The notes: generated by a model from the sequence alone, not told the origin. A stretch of DNA of 64,000 bases from Flavivirga sp. 57AJ16 (GCF_028736925.1 NZ_JAQZAT010000002.1:124001-188000); one strand, 5' to 3'; shown: positions 33,890 to 42,532, counted from the stretch's first letter. Translations and numbers: made by a program.

Positions 33890-35053
33890 ATGCCAAAAAT
33901 ATTAGTAATAGAGGATGAAGCAGCCATCAGACGGGTGTTGGTGAAAATTCTTTCGGAAGAAAATGATACCTATCAAGTAGAAGAAGCCGATAACGGTTTA
34001 ATAGGTATTGAAAAAATTAAAAATGATGATTTTGATCTAGTACTTTGTGATATTAAAATGCCAAAAATGGATGGTGTTGAAGTATTGGAAGCAGTAAAAA
34101 AGATAAAGCCCGAAATACCTATTGTCATGATTTCGGGACATGGAGATCTAGATACAGCAGTAAATACTATGCGTTTGGGGGCCTTTGATTACATATCTAA
34201 ACCGCCAGATTTAAATAGGCTCTTGAACACGGTTCGTAATGCTTTGGATAAAAAAGAACTAGTAGTTGAAAACAAATTACTTAAAAAGAAAGTAAGCAAA
34301 AACTTTGAGATGGTTGGAGAAAGTAAGGCCATTTCTCATATAAAGGATATTATTGAAAAAGTAGCACAAACAGATGCTCGGGTACTTATTACAGGGCCCA
34401 ATGGTACAGGAAAAGAGTTAGTGGCTCATTGGTTGCACCAAAAAAGTGAGAGAGCTAAAGGCCCTATGATAGAAGTTAATTGCGCAGCGATACCCAGTGA
34501 GCTTATTGAAAGTGAGTTATTCGGTCATGTTAAGGGAGCTTTTACAAGCGCGGTTAAAGATAGGGCTGGGAAATTTGAAGCAGCTAATGGAGGAACTATT
34601 TTTTTAGACGAAATAGGAGATATGAGCTTGTCAGCTCAAGCAAAAGTACTCAGGGCTTTGCAAGAAAGTCGGATTCAACGAGTAGGTAGTGATAAGGATA
34701 TTAAGGTGAATGTTCGCGTTGTTGCGGCGACGAATAAAGATTTAGCAAAGGAAATTTCTGAGGGTAGGTTTCGAGAAGATTTATATCACAGACTGGCCGT
34801 TATATTAATTCAAGTACCACCTTTAAATGATAGGCGCGATGATATTCCTTTGTTAGTAAATCATTTTACAGATAAGATAGCCAGCGAACAAGGAACTGCG
34901 AAAAAAACGTTTTCAGATAAAGCTATTAAATTACTTCAGGATTATGATTGGACAGGGAATATTAGAGAGCTACGAAATGTAGTGGAACGCTTAATTATTC
35001 TAGGAGGCAGTGAAGTAAGTGAAGAAGATGTAAAGTTATTTGCTTCTAAGTAG
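33890..35053 (+). CDS. NtrC-type sigma-54 response regulator lacking a DNA-binding domain
   Basis: 387 residues. Receiver domain (~1-120) with phospho-acceptor D54 in LVLCDIKMPKMDG, then the AAA+ sigma-54 activator domain (~140-385). Walker A GPNGTGKELVAHW, Walker B GGTIFLDEIGDMS, R-finger region EGRFREDLYHRLAV. The sigma-54 contact loop reads GAFTSA (residues 216-221) instead of the usual GAFTGA. The protein ends at EVSEEDVKLFASK, directly after the AAA+ domain, so there is no Fis-type helix-turn-helix. It may activate from solution or through a partner protein. Start two bases after the DUF6268 stop; no kinase gene is beside it. Its targets are unknown, but a sigma-54-like promoter precedes grpE. 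Confidence 0.94.
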   Translation: MPKILVIEDEAAIRRVLVKILSEENDTYQVEEADNGLIGIEKIKNDDFDLVLCDIKMPKMDGVEVLEAVKKIKPEIPIVMISGHGDLDTAVNTMRLGAFDYISKPPDLNRLLNTVRNALDKKELVVENKLLKKKVSKNFEMVGESKAISHIKDIIEKVAQTDARVLITGPNGTGKELVAHWLHQKSERAKGPMIEVNCAAIPSELIESELFGHVKGAFTSAVKDRAGKFEAANGGTIFLDEIGDMSLSAQAKVLRALQESRIQRVGSDKDIKVNVRVVAATNKDLAKEISEGRFREDLYHRLAVILIQVPPLNDRRDDIPLLVNHFTDKIASEQGTAKKTFSDKAIKLLQDYDWTGNIRELRNVVERLIILGGSEVSEEDVKLFASK

Positions 35054-35057
35054 ATAT

Positions 35058-35240
35058 TGAACTGGTTTAAACTTTTCTCAATTGGCTAAAACCTGCCTCG
35101 CCGGCAGGCAGGAATTGTCCTTTTCAGCCTGCTTTTCACCTTTTTTCCTTCCGTAGCCCGGCTATGCAACTCAAAAAAGCCTTCAATCAGACTCAAAATG
35201 ATTAATTTTCGCTTCAATTAAAAAAGTTTAAACCAGTTCA
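35058..35240. mobile_element. MITE-like element, TGAACTGGTTTAAACTTTT ends, 183 bp
   Basis: Perfect 19-bp terminal inverted repeats: tgaactggtttaaactttt (35058-35076) and its complement (35222-35240). The centre contains cgtagcccggctatgcaact and gccttcaatcagactcaa, with a nested cctgcctcgccggcaggcagg palindrome. A related element in the opposite orientation is at 58983-59142. It starts five bases after the regulator's stop codon. Confidence 0.8.
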
Positions 35241-35410
35241 TTATAAAAAAGACGGCTAAAAAAGTATTATAAACTAAAAGTTGTCTCATCGAGCGCAGTC
35301 GAGATGTCCTTAAAAAAGGCATAACATTAAAAGTTCTCGACTTTAGTTTATCTTGAGCGCCCGCCTGCCGGACGGGCAGGAAGCCGAAAGGCTCGAAGGG
35401 ACACATAAGT
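35241..35410. repeat. Cluster of flavobacterial intergenic palindromic repeats
   Basis: Contains catcgagcgcagtcgagatg (around 35288), aagttctcgactttagttta and cttgagcgcccgcctgccgg, the last with an inner palindrome cctgccggacgggcagg. A 62-codon minus-strand frame (35218-35406) is only the translation of these repeats. Confidence 0.6.
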
Positions 35411-35445
35411 AGACCTATCAGGTTTTTTAAAAACCTGATAGGTCT
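35411..35445. terminator. Bidirectional terminator palindrome
   Basis: agacctatcaggttttt and aaaaacctgataggtct pair over 17 bp with a one-base centre. It lies between convergent transcription units (the 29.8-35.1 kb operon and the minus-strand gene ending at 35498). Confidence 0.85.
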
Positions 35446-35497
35446 GGGCTGTAGTAAATAAAAATGACTTTTTATAATGATTTAAGTATATAGCTGC

Positions 35498-36268
35498 TTA
35501 TTTGTCACAATTGTTTAGTAGCGATGAATACTCTGAAGCCATAGACTTAATACGTTCTATATAATGGGTTTTTACATCTTCGATACTTTTCTCCGTCATA
35601 TCCTCAAGCGATTTGTTATCTCTAAAAGGTTTGTAATTGATACACTCACAAGCATTTAATGTTTCGTTGTAAGTGTTGATATTGGAAGAAATGGCATTTT
35701 CGTAAGAAAGAATTAATTTTTTCTTTTTAATCATTAATTCCTTTGCTTTTTGCTCAGCTAATTGCATCTTGATTTGTTGTTCTTTAAGTTTTAATGCTTC
35801 TTGCTGCTGTTTTAATTTTAATTGCTCCTTTTGTAAATCAGAAAGGTCACTGTTCTGGTCTAGATTTTCAAAACTTTCAGTAGTGCCATTAGAAGGTGAA
35901 GGATTGGAAACAGAACATTTATCGATTTCTATAACAGTATTTTTACTGTAATCTCTGGCACGTTTTACATAAAAACGACCATTTTCAAAAGTTTCGGCAT
36001 CATCGACTTTCGATAATAAGTCAATACATTTATCAGTAAGTTCTTTTACAACTTCACAATTACACTTGGTCAATGGTTCTTTTGCAAGTTTAAAAGATTC
36101 TAATGACCTGTTAGCATAATATTTTAAATGATTTATATTGTTGGATTCATATGAATCTTTAACATGGGAGTAAGCATTAACAAGATAAGAATTAGCATCA
36201 TCATAATTACTTTGCCCATTAATAACTAACGATGTCATTAGAAATAATAATAAGTAATAATTTTTCAT
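35498..36268 (-). CDS. Secreted coiled-coil protein, unknown function
   Basis: 256 residues from ATG 36268; the longer frame from 36331 lacks a signal sequence at its start and is unlikely. Signal peptide MKNYYLLLFLMTSLVINGQS. A helical region with paired cysteines follows (PLTKCNCEVVKELTDKCIDL), a conserved-looking ENGRFYVKRARDYSKNTVIE, a long coiled coil rich in Gln/Lys/Glu (~residues 150-195: KEQLKLKQQQEALKLKEQQI), and a C-terminal part with ACECINYKPFRDNKSLED. Probably periplasmic or outer-membrane associated. I do not recognise the family. The gene fragment at 36433-36612 lies upstream on the same strand. Confidence 0.7.
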   Translation of the reverse strand: MKNYYLLLFLMTSLVINGQSNYDDANSYLVNAYSHVKDSYESNNINHLKYYANRSLESFKLAKEPLTKCNCEVVKELTDKCIDLLSKVDDAETFENGRFYVKRARDYSKNTVIEIDKCSVSNPSPSNGTTESFENLDQNSDLSDLQKEQLKLKQQQEALKLKEQQIKMQLAEQKAKELMIKKKKLILSYENAISSNINTYNETLNACECINYKPFRDNKSLEDMTEKSIEDVKTHYIERIKSMASEYSSLLNNCDK

Positions 36269-36432
36269 AATATTTGGGTTTTTAACATAAATAGGGGTGT
36301 GCAATGTATTAAAAACATTACGTATTTCCATGCATTTTGGCGTAATAAAACGTATTTCATGCGATAAATCGTCTTTTTACGTTTTTATTGTAAGATTAAG
36401 ACTTCAAAACAATGGTTGAAAAAGATAAAAAT

Positions 36433-36612
36433 TTATATAGTACTACTTATCGTTTTTATAAACGTATCCATTCTAAGTTTTACTTCGTTATTAATAGTAT
36501 CGCTTTTAATGTAGGTGTGAATATCCCCTAAATAAGTCATACCCAGATAATTTGCGGATTCTGCAAAAGACATAGCAAAGTAACAATTTAAAAGGTGCTC
36601 ATTAAACTACTT
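36433..36612 (-). pseudogene. C-terminal remnant of a lost gene
   Basis: From ATG 36573 the frame reads MSFAESANYLGMTYLGDIHT then YIKSDTINNEVKLRMDTFIK and TISSTI before TAA. Upstream the same frame continues as FNEHLLNCYFA and then meets a TAG, while a neighbouring frame carries ESSL. It looks like the last ~55 residues of a protein whose upstream part is gone. Family not recognised. I see no gene in the rest of the 36332-36650 gap. Confidence 0.5.
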
Positions 36613-36689
36613 TCAATAGAAACAATTAAGAGCCAGTTTGATATAATCGATTGTATTTTTATATATTTAATCCACATAAATTTTATAGA

Positions 36690-37541
36690 ATGGACGATTA
36701 TAAAGTAACCACAAACATAGTATTAAAAAATTCTGAAACTAAAGTTATAACCGATAAGGCAGAGAAAGAACTAAAAATTGTTAGAAAGAAATTAAGCAAG
36801 CTTCAAGATACCATTTATGCGCATGGTAAATATGCCGTTTTAGTCTGCTTACAAGGCATGGATACTGCTGGGAAAGATAGCTTAATACGTGAAGTTTTCA
36901 AAGATTTTAATGCCCGTGGCGTTGTGGTTCATAGTTTTAAGGTGCCCACGGAATTAGAACTTAAGCATGATTATATTTGGAGACATTATATAGCGCTTCC
37001 CGCCCGTGGTAAATTTGGGGTCTTTAATAGGACGCATTATGAAAATGTATTGGTAACAAGAGTACATCCAGGGTATATCTTAGGGGAAAATATTCCAACA
37101 GTAAATTCCATAGATGATATTGATGATAGGTTTTGGGACAAGCGTTTTGAGCAAATTAATAATTTTGAAAAACATATAGCCGAAAATGGAACGATCATTT
37201 TTAAATTTTTCTTAAACCTTTCAAAAGAAGAACAAAAAAACAGGTTGCTTCGTCGTTTAGAAAAAAAAGAAAAAAATTGGAAGTTTTCTCCAGGAGATTT
37301 AAAAGAGCGTAAACTTTGGGATACGTATCAAGTATGCTACGAAGATGCTATAAACAGAACCTCTAAACCACATGCACCATGGTATGTTATACCTGCTGAT
37401 GATAAACCAACAGCACGTTATATAGTGGCAAAAATAATGTACGATGTTTTAAGTAGATATAATGATATAGAAGAGCCTGAGCTTGATGAGGATGTTAAGG
37501 CCAATCTTGAAATCTATAAAGAAGAATTAAATAATGAATAA
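36690..37541 (+). CDS. ppk2: Polyphosphate kinase 2 family protein
   Basis: Transfers phosphate between polyphosphate and nucleotides (AMP/ADP/GDP). 283 residues from ATG 36690; a TTG at 36651 is not likely. P-loop VLVCLQGMDTAGKDSLIREV, DFNARGVVVHSFKVPTELEL, WRHYIALPARGKFGVFNRTH then YENVLVTRVHP (lid/Walker B neighbourhood), and FLNLSKEEQKNRLLRRLEKK. Single-domain form, which covers the class I and III enzymes; I cannot tell the nucleotide preference. ATG lies just after an AT-rich leader. It is followed by the peptidase gene after about 90 bases. Confidence 0.93.
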   Translation: MDDYKVTTNIVLKNSETKVITDKAEKELKIVRKKLSKLQDTIYAHGKYAVLVCLQGMDTAGKDSLIREVFKDFNARGVVVHSFKVPTELELKHDYIWRHYIALPARGKFGVFNRTHYENVLVTRVHPGYILGENIPTVNSIDDIDDRFWDKRFEQINNFEKHIAENGTIIFKFFLNLSKEEQKNRLLRRLEKKEKNWKFSPGDLKERKLWDTYQVCYEDAINRTSKPHAPWYVIPADDKPTARYIVAKIMYDVLSRYNDIEEPELDEDVKANLEIYKEELNNE

Positions 37542-37630
37542 ATGCATGGTAACGGTTTACAATTTTTTATGATTTTTTTTAGATTTTAAGCTTTTAAGAA
37601 ATGGTATCTTTAAATTTTAAAAATTGTTAT

Positions 37631-39043
37631 ATGAATAAATTTAAATGGCTGGCATGTCTTTTGGGTTTCATATCTTCGGTAGGTGTATACTCCCAAAGTG
37701 ATGCCCAAGTCCTGAAAAAAATCTATACAACATCTTTGACCAATGGAAAAAGCTACGATTGGTTAAACCATTTATCGAACCAGATAGGGGGACGTTTATC
37801 AGGATCTTTAAATGCTGAAAAGGCAGTTCAATATACCAAAGAAGAACTCGATAAATTAGGTTTGGATAAAGTTTGGCTACAACCGGTAATGGTTCCTAAA
37901 TGGGTACGTGGTTTTAAAGAATATGCATACATTGAATCTGGAAAAGGAAAAACAACAACCGTTAATATCTGTGCTTTAGGAGGCTCTGTTGCTACGCCGG
38001 CACTTGGTCTAAAGGCGCCTATTGTTGAAGTCAAGAATTTCGAAGAACTAGAAATGCTTGGTAAAGAAAATATAGAAGGTAAGATCGTGTTTTTTAACAG
38101 ACCCATGCAGGCTGATTTAATTAGTACATTTGAGGCTTATGGCGGGTGTGTAAACCAACGTTATAAAGGAGCAGTTGAGGCAACAAAGTACGGGGCTGTT
38201 GGCATTATTGTTCGATCTATGAATTTAAGACTGGACGATCTACCACATACAGGAAGTATGACTTATGAGGATTTACCTGTTGCAGATCGTATTCCATCTG
38301 CTGCTATTAGTACTAATGACGCCGAGTTATTAAGTACGATGCTAAAGCTCAATAAATCAATAAAATTTTATTTTAAACAAAATTGTAAACAGCTAAAAGA
38401 TGTTCTGTCCTATAATGTTATTGGACAAATAACAGGAAGTGAGTTTCCCGAGGAATATATGATTGTAGGTGGACATTTGGATTCTTGGGACTTAGGTGAT
38501 GGTTCGCATGATGATGGTGCCGGTGTCGTACAATCTATGGATGTATTGCGTTTATTAAAAGAATCTGGAATAAAACCTAAAAGAAGTATTAGAGTTGTAT
38601 TGTTTATGAATGAAGAGAATGGATTGCGGGGTGGAAATAAATATGCGGAAGAAGCTAAACAAAAAGGAGAAAACCATGTATTTGCCCTAGAGAGTGACGC
38701 AGGAGGGTTTACACCACGAGGGTTTTCTTTTGATTGTAATGATGCAAGTTTTAACCAGGTATTAAGTTGGCAACCGTTATTTAAACCTTATTTAATTCAT
38801 TTTTTTGAGAAAGGAGGCAGTGGAGCAGATGTAGGGCCTCTTAAAACAGAGACCAATGTATTGGCAGGGCTAAGGCCTGATTCGCAACGTTACTTTGATC
38901 ATCATCATGCCAGTAATGATACATTTGATGCTGTTAATAAACGTGAATTGGAATTAGGAGCCGCTACCATGACAGCGTTAGTTTATTTGTTTGATAAATA
39001 TGGCGTCAACCCCATTGTAAATGAGAAACAAATAAAACAATAA
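37631..39043 (+). CDS. Secreted M28-type metallopeptidase (PGCP-like)
   Basis: 470 residues from ATG 37631, which starts the signal peptide MNKFKWLACLLGFISSVGVY; the frame also has an ATG at 37601. Order: prodomain-like N-terminus, PA-domain insert (~100-260), then the catalytic zinc domain. Zinc ligands are visible as GGHLDSWDLGDGSHDDGAG, MNEENGLRGGNKYAEEA (Glu base and ligand), ESDAGGF and, near the end, YFDHHHASNDTFDAVNK. Likely a periplasmic or secreted carboxy- or aminopeptidase related to plasma glutamate carboxypeptidase. Two small genes follow closely. Confidence 0.92.
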   Translation: MNKFKWLACLLGFISSVGVYSQSDAQVLKKIYTTSLTNGKSYDWLNHLSNQIGGRLSGSLNAEKAVQYTKEELDKLGLDKVWLQPVMVPKWVRGFKEYAYIESGKGKTTTVNICALGGSVATPALGLKAPIVEVKNFEELEMLGKENIEGKIVFFNRPMQADLISTFEAYGGCVNQRYKGAVEATKYGAVGIIVRSMNLRLDDLPHTGSMTYEDLPVADRIPSAAISTNDAELLSTMLKLNKSIKFYFKQNCKQLKDVLSYNVIGQITGSEFPEEYMIVGGHLDSWDLGDGSHDDGAGVVQSMDVLRLLKESGIKPKRSIRVVLFMNEENGLRGGNKYAEEAKQKGENHVFALESDAGGFTPRGFSFDCNDASFNQVLSWQPLFKPYLIHFFEKGGSGADVGPLKTETNVLAGLRPDSQRYFDHHHASNDTFDAVNKRELELGAATMTALVYLFDKYGVNPIVNEKQIKQ

Positions 39044-39054
39044 TTATAAGGATT

Positions 39055-39378
39055 ATGTGGGATGAGAAACTAAAGGTTTATGACCAACTCATTGACAAAT
39101 GCCCGAGATTTGGACGAAAAGGGAAAACAATGCCCTATACTTCTGCCAACGGCTATATGTTTTCTCTCTTTAATAAAGATGGAGAAATAGGCATCAGATT
39201 TTCAAAAGAAGTACAAGAGAAATATATAAAGGAATTTAATTCATCGATATATAAATCATACGGCGCCATTATGAAAGGCTACGTATTGATACCAGAAAGT
39301 ATGTTAGAGGATTTGGATAATGTATCACATTATTTAAATGAAAGCTACGATTACGTCACATCACTAGAACCAAAATAA
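39055..39378 (+). CDS. Small YjbR/TfoX-N-like protein
   Basis: 107 residues. The pattern MWDEKLKVYDQLIDKCPRFG, RKGKTMPYTSANGYMFSLFN, GEIGIRFSKEVQEKYI and MKGYVLIPESMLEDLDNVSH resembles the small alpha/beta fold shared by TfoX N-terminal and YjbR-like proteins (McbR-like fold). I assign only the fold, not a function. It lies 11 bases after the peptidase stop and one base before the DinB-like gene, so it is probably co-transcribed. Confidence 0.65.
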   Translation: MWDEKLKVYDQLIDKCPRFGRKGKTMPYTSANGYMFSLFNKDGEIGIRFSKEVQEKYIKEFNSSIYKSYGAIMKGYVLIPESMLEDLDNVSHYLNESYDYVTSLEPK

Positions 39379-39379
39379 A

Positions 39380-39937
39380 ATGAATAAACCGACTATAATT
39401 TTTGCCTTACTATTATCGACATTTGTAATGGCCCAATCCGGAGAAGAGAAACTACCTTATTATCAAATACCAGAACATCCAGAAAGTTATACTGCAGGAA
39501 CTGTTGCTGCCAGAATGGTAGATGGATTGGGGTTTCGTTATTATTGGGCTACTGAAGGTTTGCGTAACGAAGATCTTATTTATAAGCCTAGTGAAACGGG
39601 GCGTACCAGTGCAGAAACGCTTGATCACATATTAGGGCTTTCAAATTTTATTCTTAATTCAGTCTCTAAACAAGGAGAAAGAAGTAAAGAAACCGAGCGT
39701 TCTTTTGAAGATAAAAGAAAGCAGACCTTATTAAATTTAAAAAGGGCCTCCGATATTTTAAGAAGCATGGATGATGTGTCCCAATTTGATAATGAAAGAT
39801 TTCCTTTTTGGAATATTATTAATGGTCCTATAGCAGATGCTTTATGGCATTGTGGCCAAATAGTTATGCTTCGTCGTGCTTCGGGCAACCCTTTTAATTC
39901 TAAAGTAAATGTATTTAGTGGTAAGGTAGGAGAGTAA
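39380..39937 (+). CDS. Secreted DinB-like four-helix protein
   Basis: 185 residues with signal peptide MNKPTIIFALLLSTFVMAQS. The helical-bundle pattern of the DinB/YfiT group follows: TVAARMVDGLGFRYYWATEG, TSAETLDHILGLSNFILNSV (first His), ADALWHCGQIVMLRRASGNP (second His of the metal triad). Exported DinB-like proteins are common in Bacteroidota; possibly a thiol- or metal-dependent transferase. Last gene of the short operon; convergent with the two-component genes. Confidence 0.8.
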   Translation: MNKPTIIFALLLSTFVMAQSGEEKLPYYQIPEHPESYTAGTVAARMVDGLGFRYYWATEGLRNEDLIYKPSETGRTSAETLDHILGLSNFILNSVSKQGERSKETERSFEDKRKQTLLNLKRASDILRSMDDVSQFDNERFPFWNIINGPIADALWHCGQIVMLRRASGNPFNSKVNVFSGKVGE

Positions 39938-39940
39938 GTT

Positions 39941-40342
39941 TTAAAGTTTTGATAAATTTTTATAAATATTTTTTATCTTTTCTACAGAAATAGGTTTAAG
40001 TATGTAATCTTCAATAATTTCATACTTTTTGGCTTTTTTTAAATCTGCAGGATCAATAGAGGAGCTTACTACAAAGACTTTAATTGCTTTTTTGGTTTTA
40101 ATTTTAATAAATTCATCTAAAAACTGCCAGCCATCCATAATGGGCATGTTTATATCTAGTAAAATAATATCTGGTACATCTTCATCATGCGTTATTATAG
40201 ATTTGAGGTTATCTAGAGCTTCTTTCCCATTATTAAATATCATAACCGATTTAGAGAAATTTGCTATTTCCATAATTCTTTTTGCACCAAACACAAAAAT
40301 AGGGTCATCATCTATGATACAAGTCATGCCAATTTGTTTCAT
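39941..40342 (-). CDS. Single-domain response regulator (receiver only)
   Basis: 133 residues. The receiver fold is complete: acidic pocket DDD at residues 11-13 (CIIDDDPIF), phospho-acceptor D63 (ILLDINMPIMDGWQFLDEF), switch Ser in FVVSSS, and the conserved Lys in YILKPIS. No output domain. It overlaps the histidine kinase stop by four bases (ATGA), so the two are translated together. Output is probably through protein contact or phosphorelay. Confidence 0.94.
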   Translation of the reverse strand: MKQIGMTCIIDDDPIFVFGAKRIMEIANFSKSVMIFNNGKEALDNLKSIITHDEDVPDIILLDINMPIMDGWQFLDEFIKIKTKKAIKVFVVSSSIDPADLKKAKKYEIIEDYILKPISVEKIKNIYKNLSKL

Positions 40343-41832
40343 GTTTTTAAAGATATTAAGAATGAAGTTCCAACATTTACTTTACTTTCTATATTAATAT
40401 CACCCCCAATGGCTTCAATTTGATTTTTTGTGATAAATAATCCTAGACCTTTAGAATCTTTATGGTTATGAAAAGTTTTATACATTCCAAAAATTTTATC
40501 ACCATGAAGTTTTAAATCTATCCCTAATCCATTGTCTTTGAAATTTATAAGGATATAATTGCCTTCTTTTTTTGCACTAATATCAATTTGTAACTGCCTT
40601 TCTGGTGATTTGTATTTTAGTGAATTTGTGAGTAAATTTATTAAAATGCTATCTAAATAGGCGGCTACTGCAAAAACCGTTAAATTCTTATCAATGTCTA
40701 TGTTTATTATAGCTTTATTTTTAAGAACTAAAGCATTGACACTGGAAATGGATTTTTTTAATGCGTCACTTAAATTTATAGATGCTGTGCTTATTTTGGC
40801 ACTGGATTTTAATATAACAACTTGATTTAGGCTGTCTAGGGTTTCTCCCAAATGCTGGATGGCATCTTTTATTAAAGGATAAATATTGTTTTTTGTTGCT
40901 TGGGGCTCATCAATTTTCATAATATTGAGTAACATATCCAAGTTGCTATAATGCGACCTTAAATCATGGGATACTATGTGTGCAAAATTTAAAAGCCTTT
41001 TGTTTTGTTTTTCTGAAATTTCTAAAAGATGATTTACTTTTTCTTTAGCTTTCTTGATTTTTGTTATATTACTAATTTGATACACAAAATGTATGGGCTT
41101 ACCTACATCATTTTTTACCAAAGCTATCGACAAAATAGTCGAGACAATCGAGCCATTTTTATGAATGTACCTCTTTTGAATCTCAAAACTGTCCGACTTG
41201 CCTTTAATCAATTTACTTAAGGCTCTATTGCTAATACCAAAATCTTCAGAATGAGTTATATCAGCATATGGTATTGATAATAATTCCGTTTGTGTATACC
41301 CCAGCATATTACAAATACTATCATTTACCTTAATCCATTTTCCGTCAAGGCTAACGATTCCCATACCAATTCTAGCAGATTCGAAGGTTTTTCTAAATTG
41401 CTCCTCTCTTAAAGCTATTTTTTTCGATACCTTTGTTTTTTCGTCTATATCTTGAAAAGCACCACATACTCTAATAGCTTTTCCATTTTTAATTTCAGCG
41501 ATTCCTATGGCTCTTACCCATTTTTCACTGCCCTTGGCAGTGATTATTTGTAACTCAGTATCAAATTTTTCAAATTTTTCAATACAATTTTTCAACAGTT
41601 TGGTTATGGTATCTCTACTATAGCCTTCTTTATAAAATAAAATCGCACTGTCAACATTGGGCTCAAACTCAATATCAACTTCATGGATTTGCTTAGTTAC
41701 ATGACTCCATGTTGTTTGCATAGTATTTAAGTCTACTTCCCACGTACCAATTGTAGCCTCCTCTTGTACAAAATTGAATAAACAAATGGCTTCATCTGGT
41801 GAATATGTGTTTAATAAGGTTTGTTTCATCAT
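40339..41832 (-). CDS. PAS-domain sensor histidine kinase
   Basis: 497 residues. Two PAS/PAC modules (~20-140 and ~145-265; ESARIGMGIVSLDGKWIKVN then NMLGYTQTELLSIPYADITH), then HisKA with the phospho-acceptor in FAHIVSHDLRSHYSNLDML (about residue 287), and HATPase_c with N-box LTNSLKYKSPERQ, G1 DNGLGIDLKLHG and G2 SKGLGLFITKNQIEAIGG. No membrane segments, so it senses a cytoplasmic cue. It partners the receiver-only protein that follows. Confidence 0.94.
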   Translation of the reverse strand: MMKQTLLNTYSPDEAICLFNFVQEEATIGTWEVDLNTMQTTWSHVTKQIHEVDIEFEPNVDSAILFYKEGYSRDTITKLLKNCIEKFEKFDTELQIITAKGSEKWVRAIGIAEIKNGKAIRVCGAFQDIDEKTKVSKKIALREEQFRKTFESARIGMGIVSLDGKWIKVNDSICNMLGYTQTELLSIPYADITHSEDFGISNRALSKLIKGKSDSFEIQKRYIHKNGSIVSTILSIALVKNDVGKPIHFVYQISNITKIKKAKEKVNHLLEISEKQNKRLLNFAHIVSHDLRSHYSNLDMLLNIMKIDEPQATKNNIYPLIKDAIQHLGETLDSLNQVVILKSSAKISTASINLSDALKKSISSVNALVLKNKAIINIDIDKNLTVFAVAAYLDSILINLLTNSLKYKSPERQLQIDISAKKEGNYILINFKDNGLGIDLKLHGDKIFGMYKTFHNHKDSKGLGLFITKNQIEAIGGDINIESKVNVGTSFLISLKT

Positions 41833-42010
41833 AATTAGTAGGATAAAATTCTAGTATTATTAATCCATATAATCGATTAACTGTATGATATCATCGATGA
41901 AATATACAAAAATTAATCTTAATATATTGTTTTTTCTTACTTTTTTTGTATTCAGTAAGATGTTTCAATAAATATTTGTAGGAATGTTGGTTACGGTATT
42001 CATTAATTAT
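41833..42010. other. Leader region of the kinase gene
   Basis: 178 AT-rich bases between the kinase start and the MITE-like element. The run ttttttgtattcagtaag and nearby AT tracts show no clear promoter of the Bacteroidota type. Nothing else is seen. Confidence 0.3.
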
Positions 42011-42166
42011 AACGTGAGTTCGATTTAAAACAAGGAAGTTTTAACAATAAATTCACTAATAAAACGATTTGTCGCCTTGAGCGCAGACGAAGTACTCAAC
42101 CTGACTATCAATAATCTAATATTGATAGTCAGCTCAATAATATTATGCTTAGATCGAACTCACGTT
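42011..42166. mobile_element. MITE-like element, copy B (opposite orientation to 12513-12715)
   Basis: Ends aacgtgagttcgat (42011-42024) and atcgaactcacgtt (42153-42166). The body, read on the minus strand, aligns with copy A: ctaagcataatattat, then ggcgacaaat and ttagtgaatttattgttaaa. A stem gattatcaat/attgatagtc lies in the middle. About 45 bp shorter than copy A. It sits 16 bases after the stop of the permease remnant. Confidence 0.8.
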
Positions 42167-42182
42167 AATTATATAATCAACT

Positions 42183-42470
42183 TTAGTTTTTTATTATCCT
42201 AATGATTCCATAAATAATTGTTAGTGCAGTTATAAAAATACCTGTAGCTATCATTTCTTCAGTTGATAAATTAGACAAAAAGTATGAAATGATAATAATA
42301 GAAAGTATAGGAACTGCTAATCTTCCTGGAATTTTAAATTTTTTTTTCTGATTTTTGGTACTTTCGCAGTTTAATAACAGAAAATACTACACCCAAATAA
42401 ACCATTAACATAACGCTACTGGCTATAATTGCTAATTTTTCGAAACAACCGAATGTTAGTGAATTTATTA
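42183..42470 (-). pseudogene. C-terminal remnant of an APC-type amino-acid permease
   Basis: Two frames together give one protein end. The first, SLTFGCFEKLAIIASSVMLM then VYLGVVFSVIKLRKYQKSEK, breaks in a run of nine A's on the coding strand. The second, KFKIPGRLAVPILSIIIISY then FLSNLSTEEMIATGIFITAL and TIIYGIIRIIKN, ends in TAA. The KFKIP-G motif and helix spacing match the last three membrane segments of APC-family permeases. The upstream three quarters of the gene are absent, replaced by the lysA terminator. Confidence 0.75.
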
Positions 42471-42473
42471 CAC

Positions 42474-42507
42474 AAAAAAAATAGCCAATAATAAATACTG
42501 GCTATTT
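42474..42507 (-). terminator. lysA terminator
   Basis: On the minus strand aaatagcca (42507-42499) pairs with tggctattt (42487-42479) around a ten-base loop and is followed by T-residues. It starts 26 bases after the lysA stop. Confidence 0.8.
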
Positions 42508-42532
42508 AGACGTATAGTGTTTGTATAAATAT

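Noticed and set aside
35218-35406. 62-codon minus-strand frame
   Set aside because: Translates the clustered intergenic repeats (PVRQAG, LKSRTF-type peptides known from such repeats).
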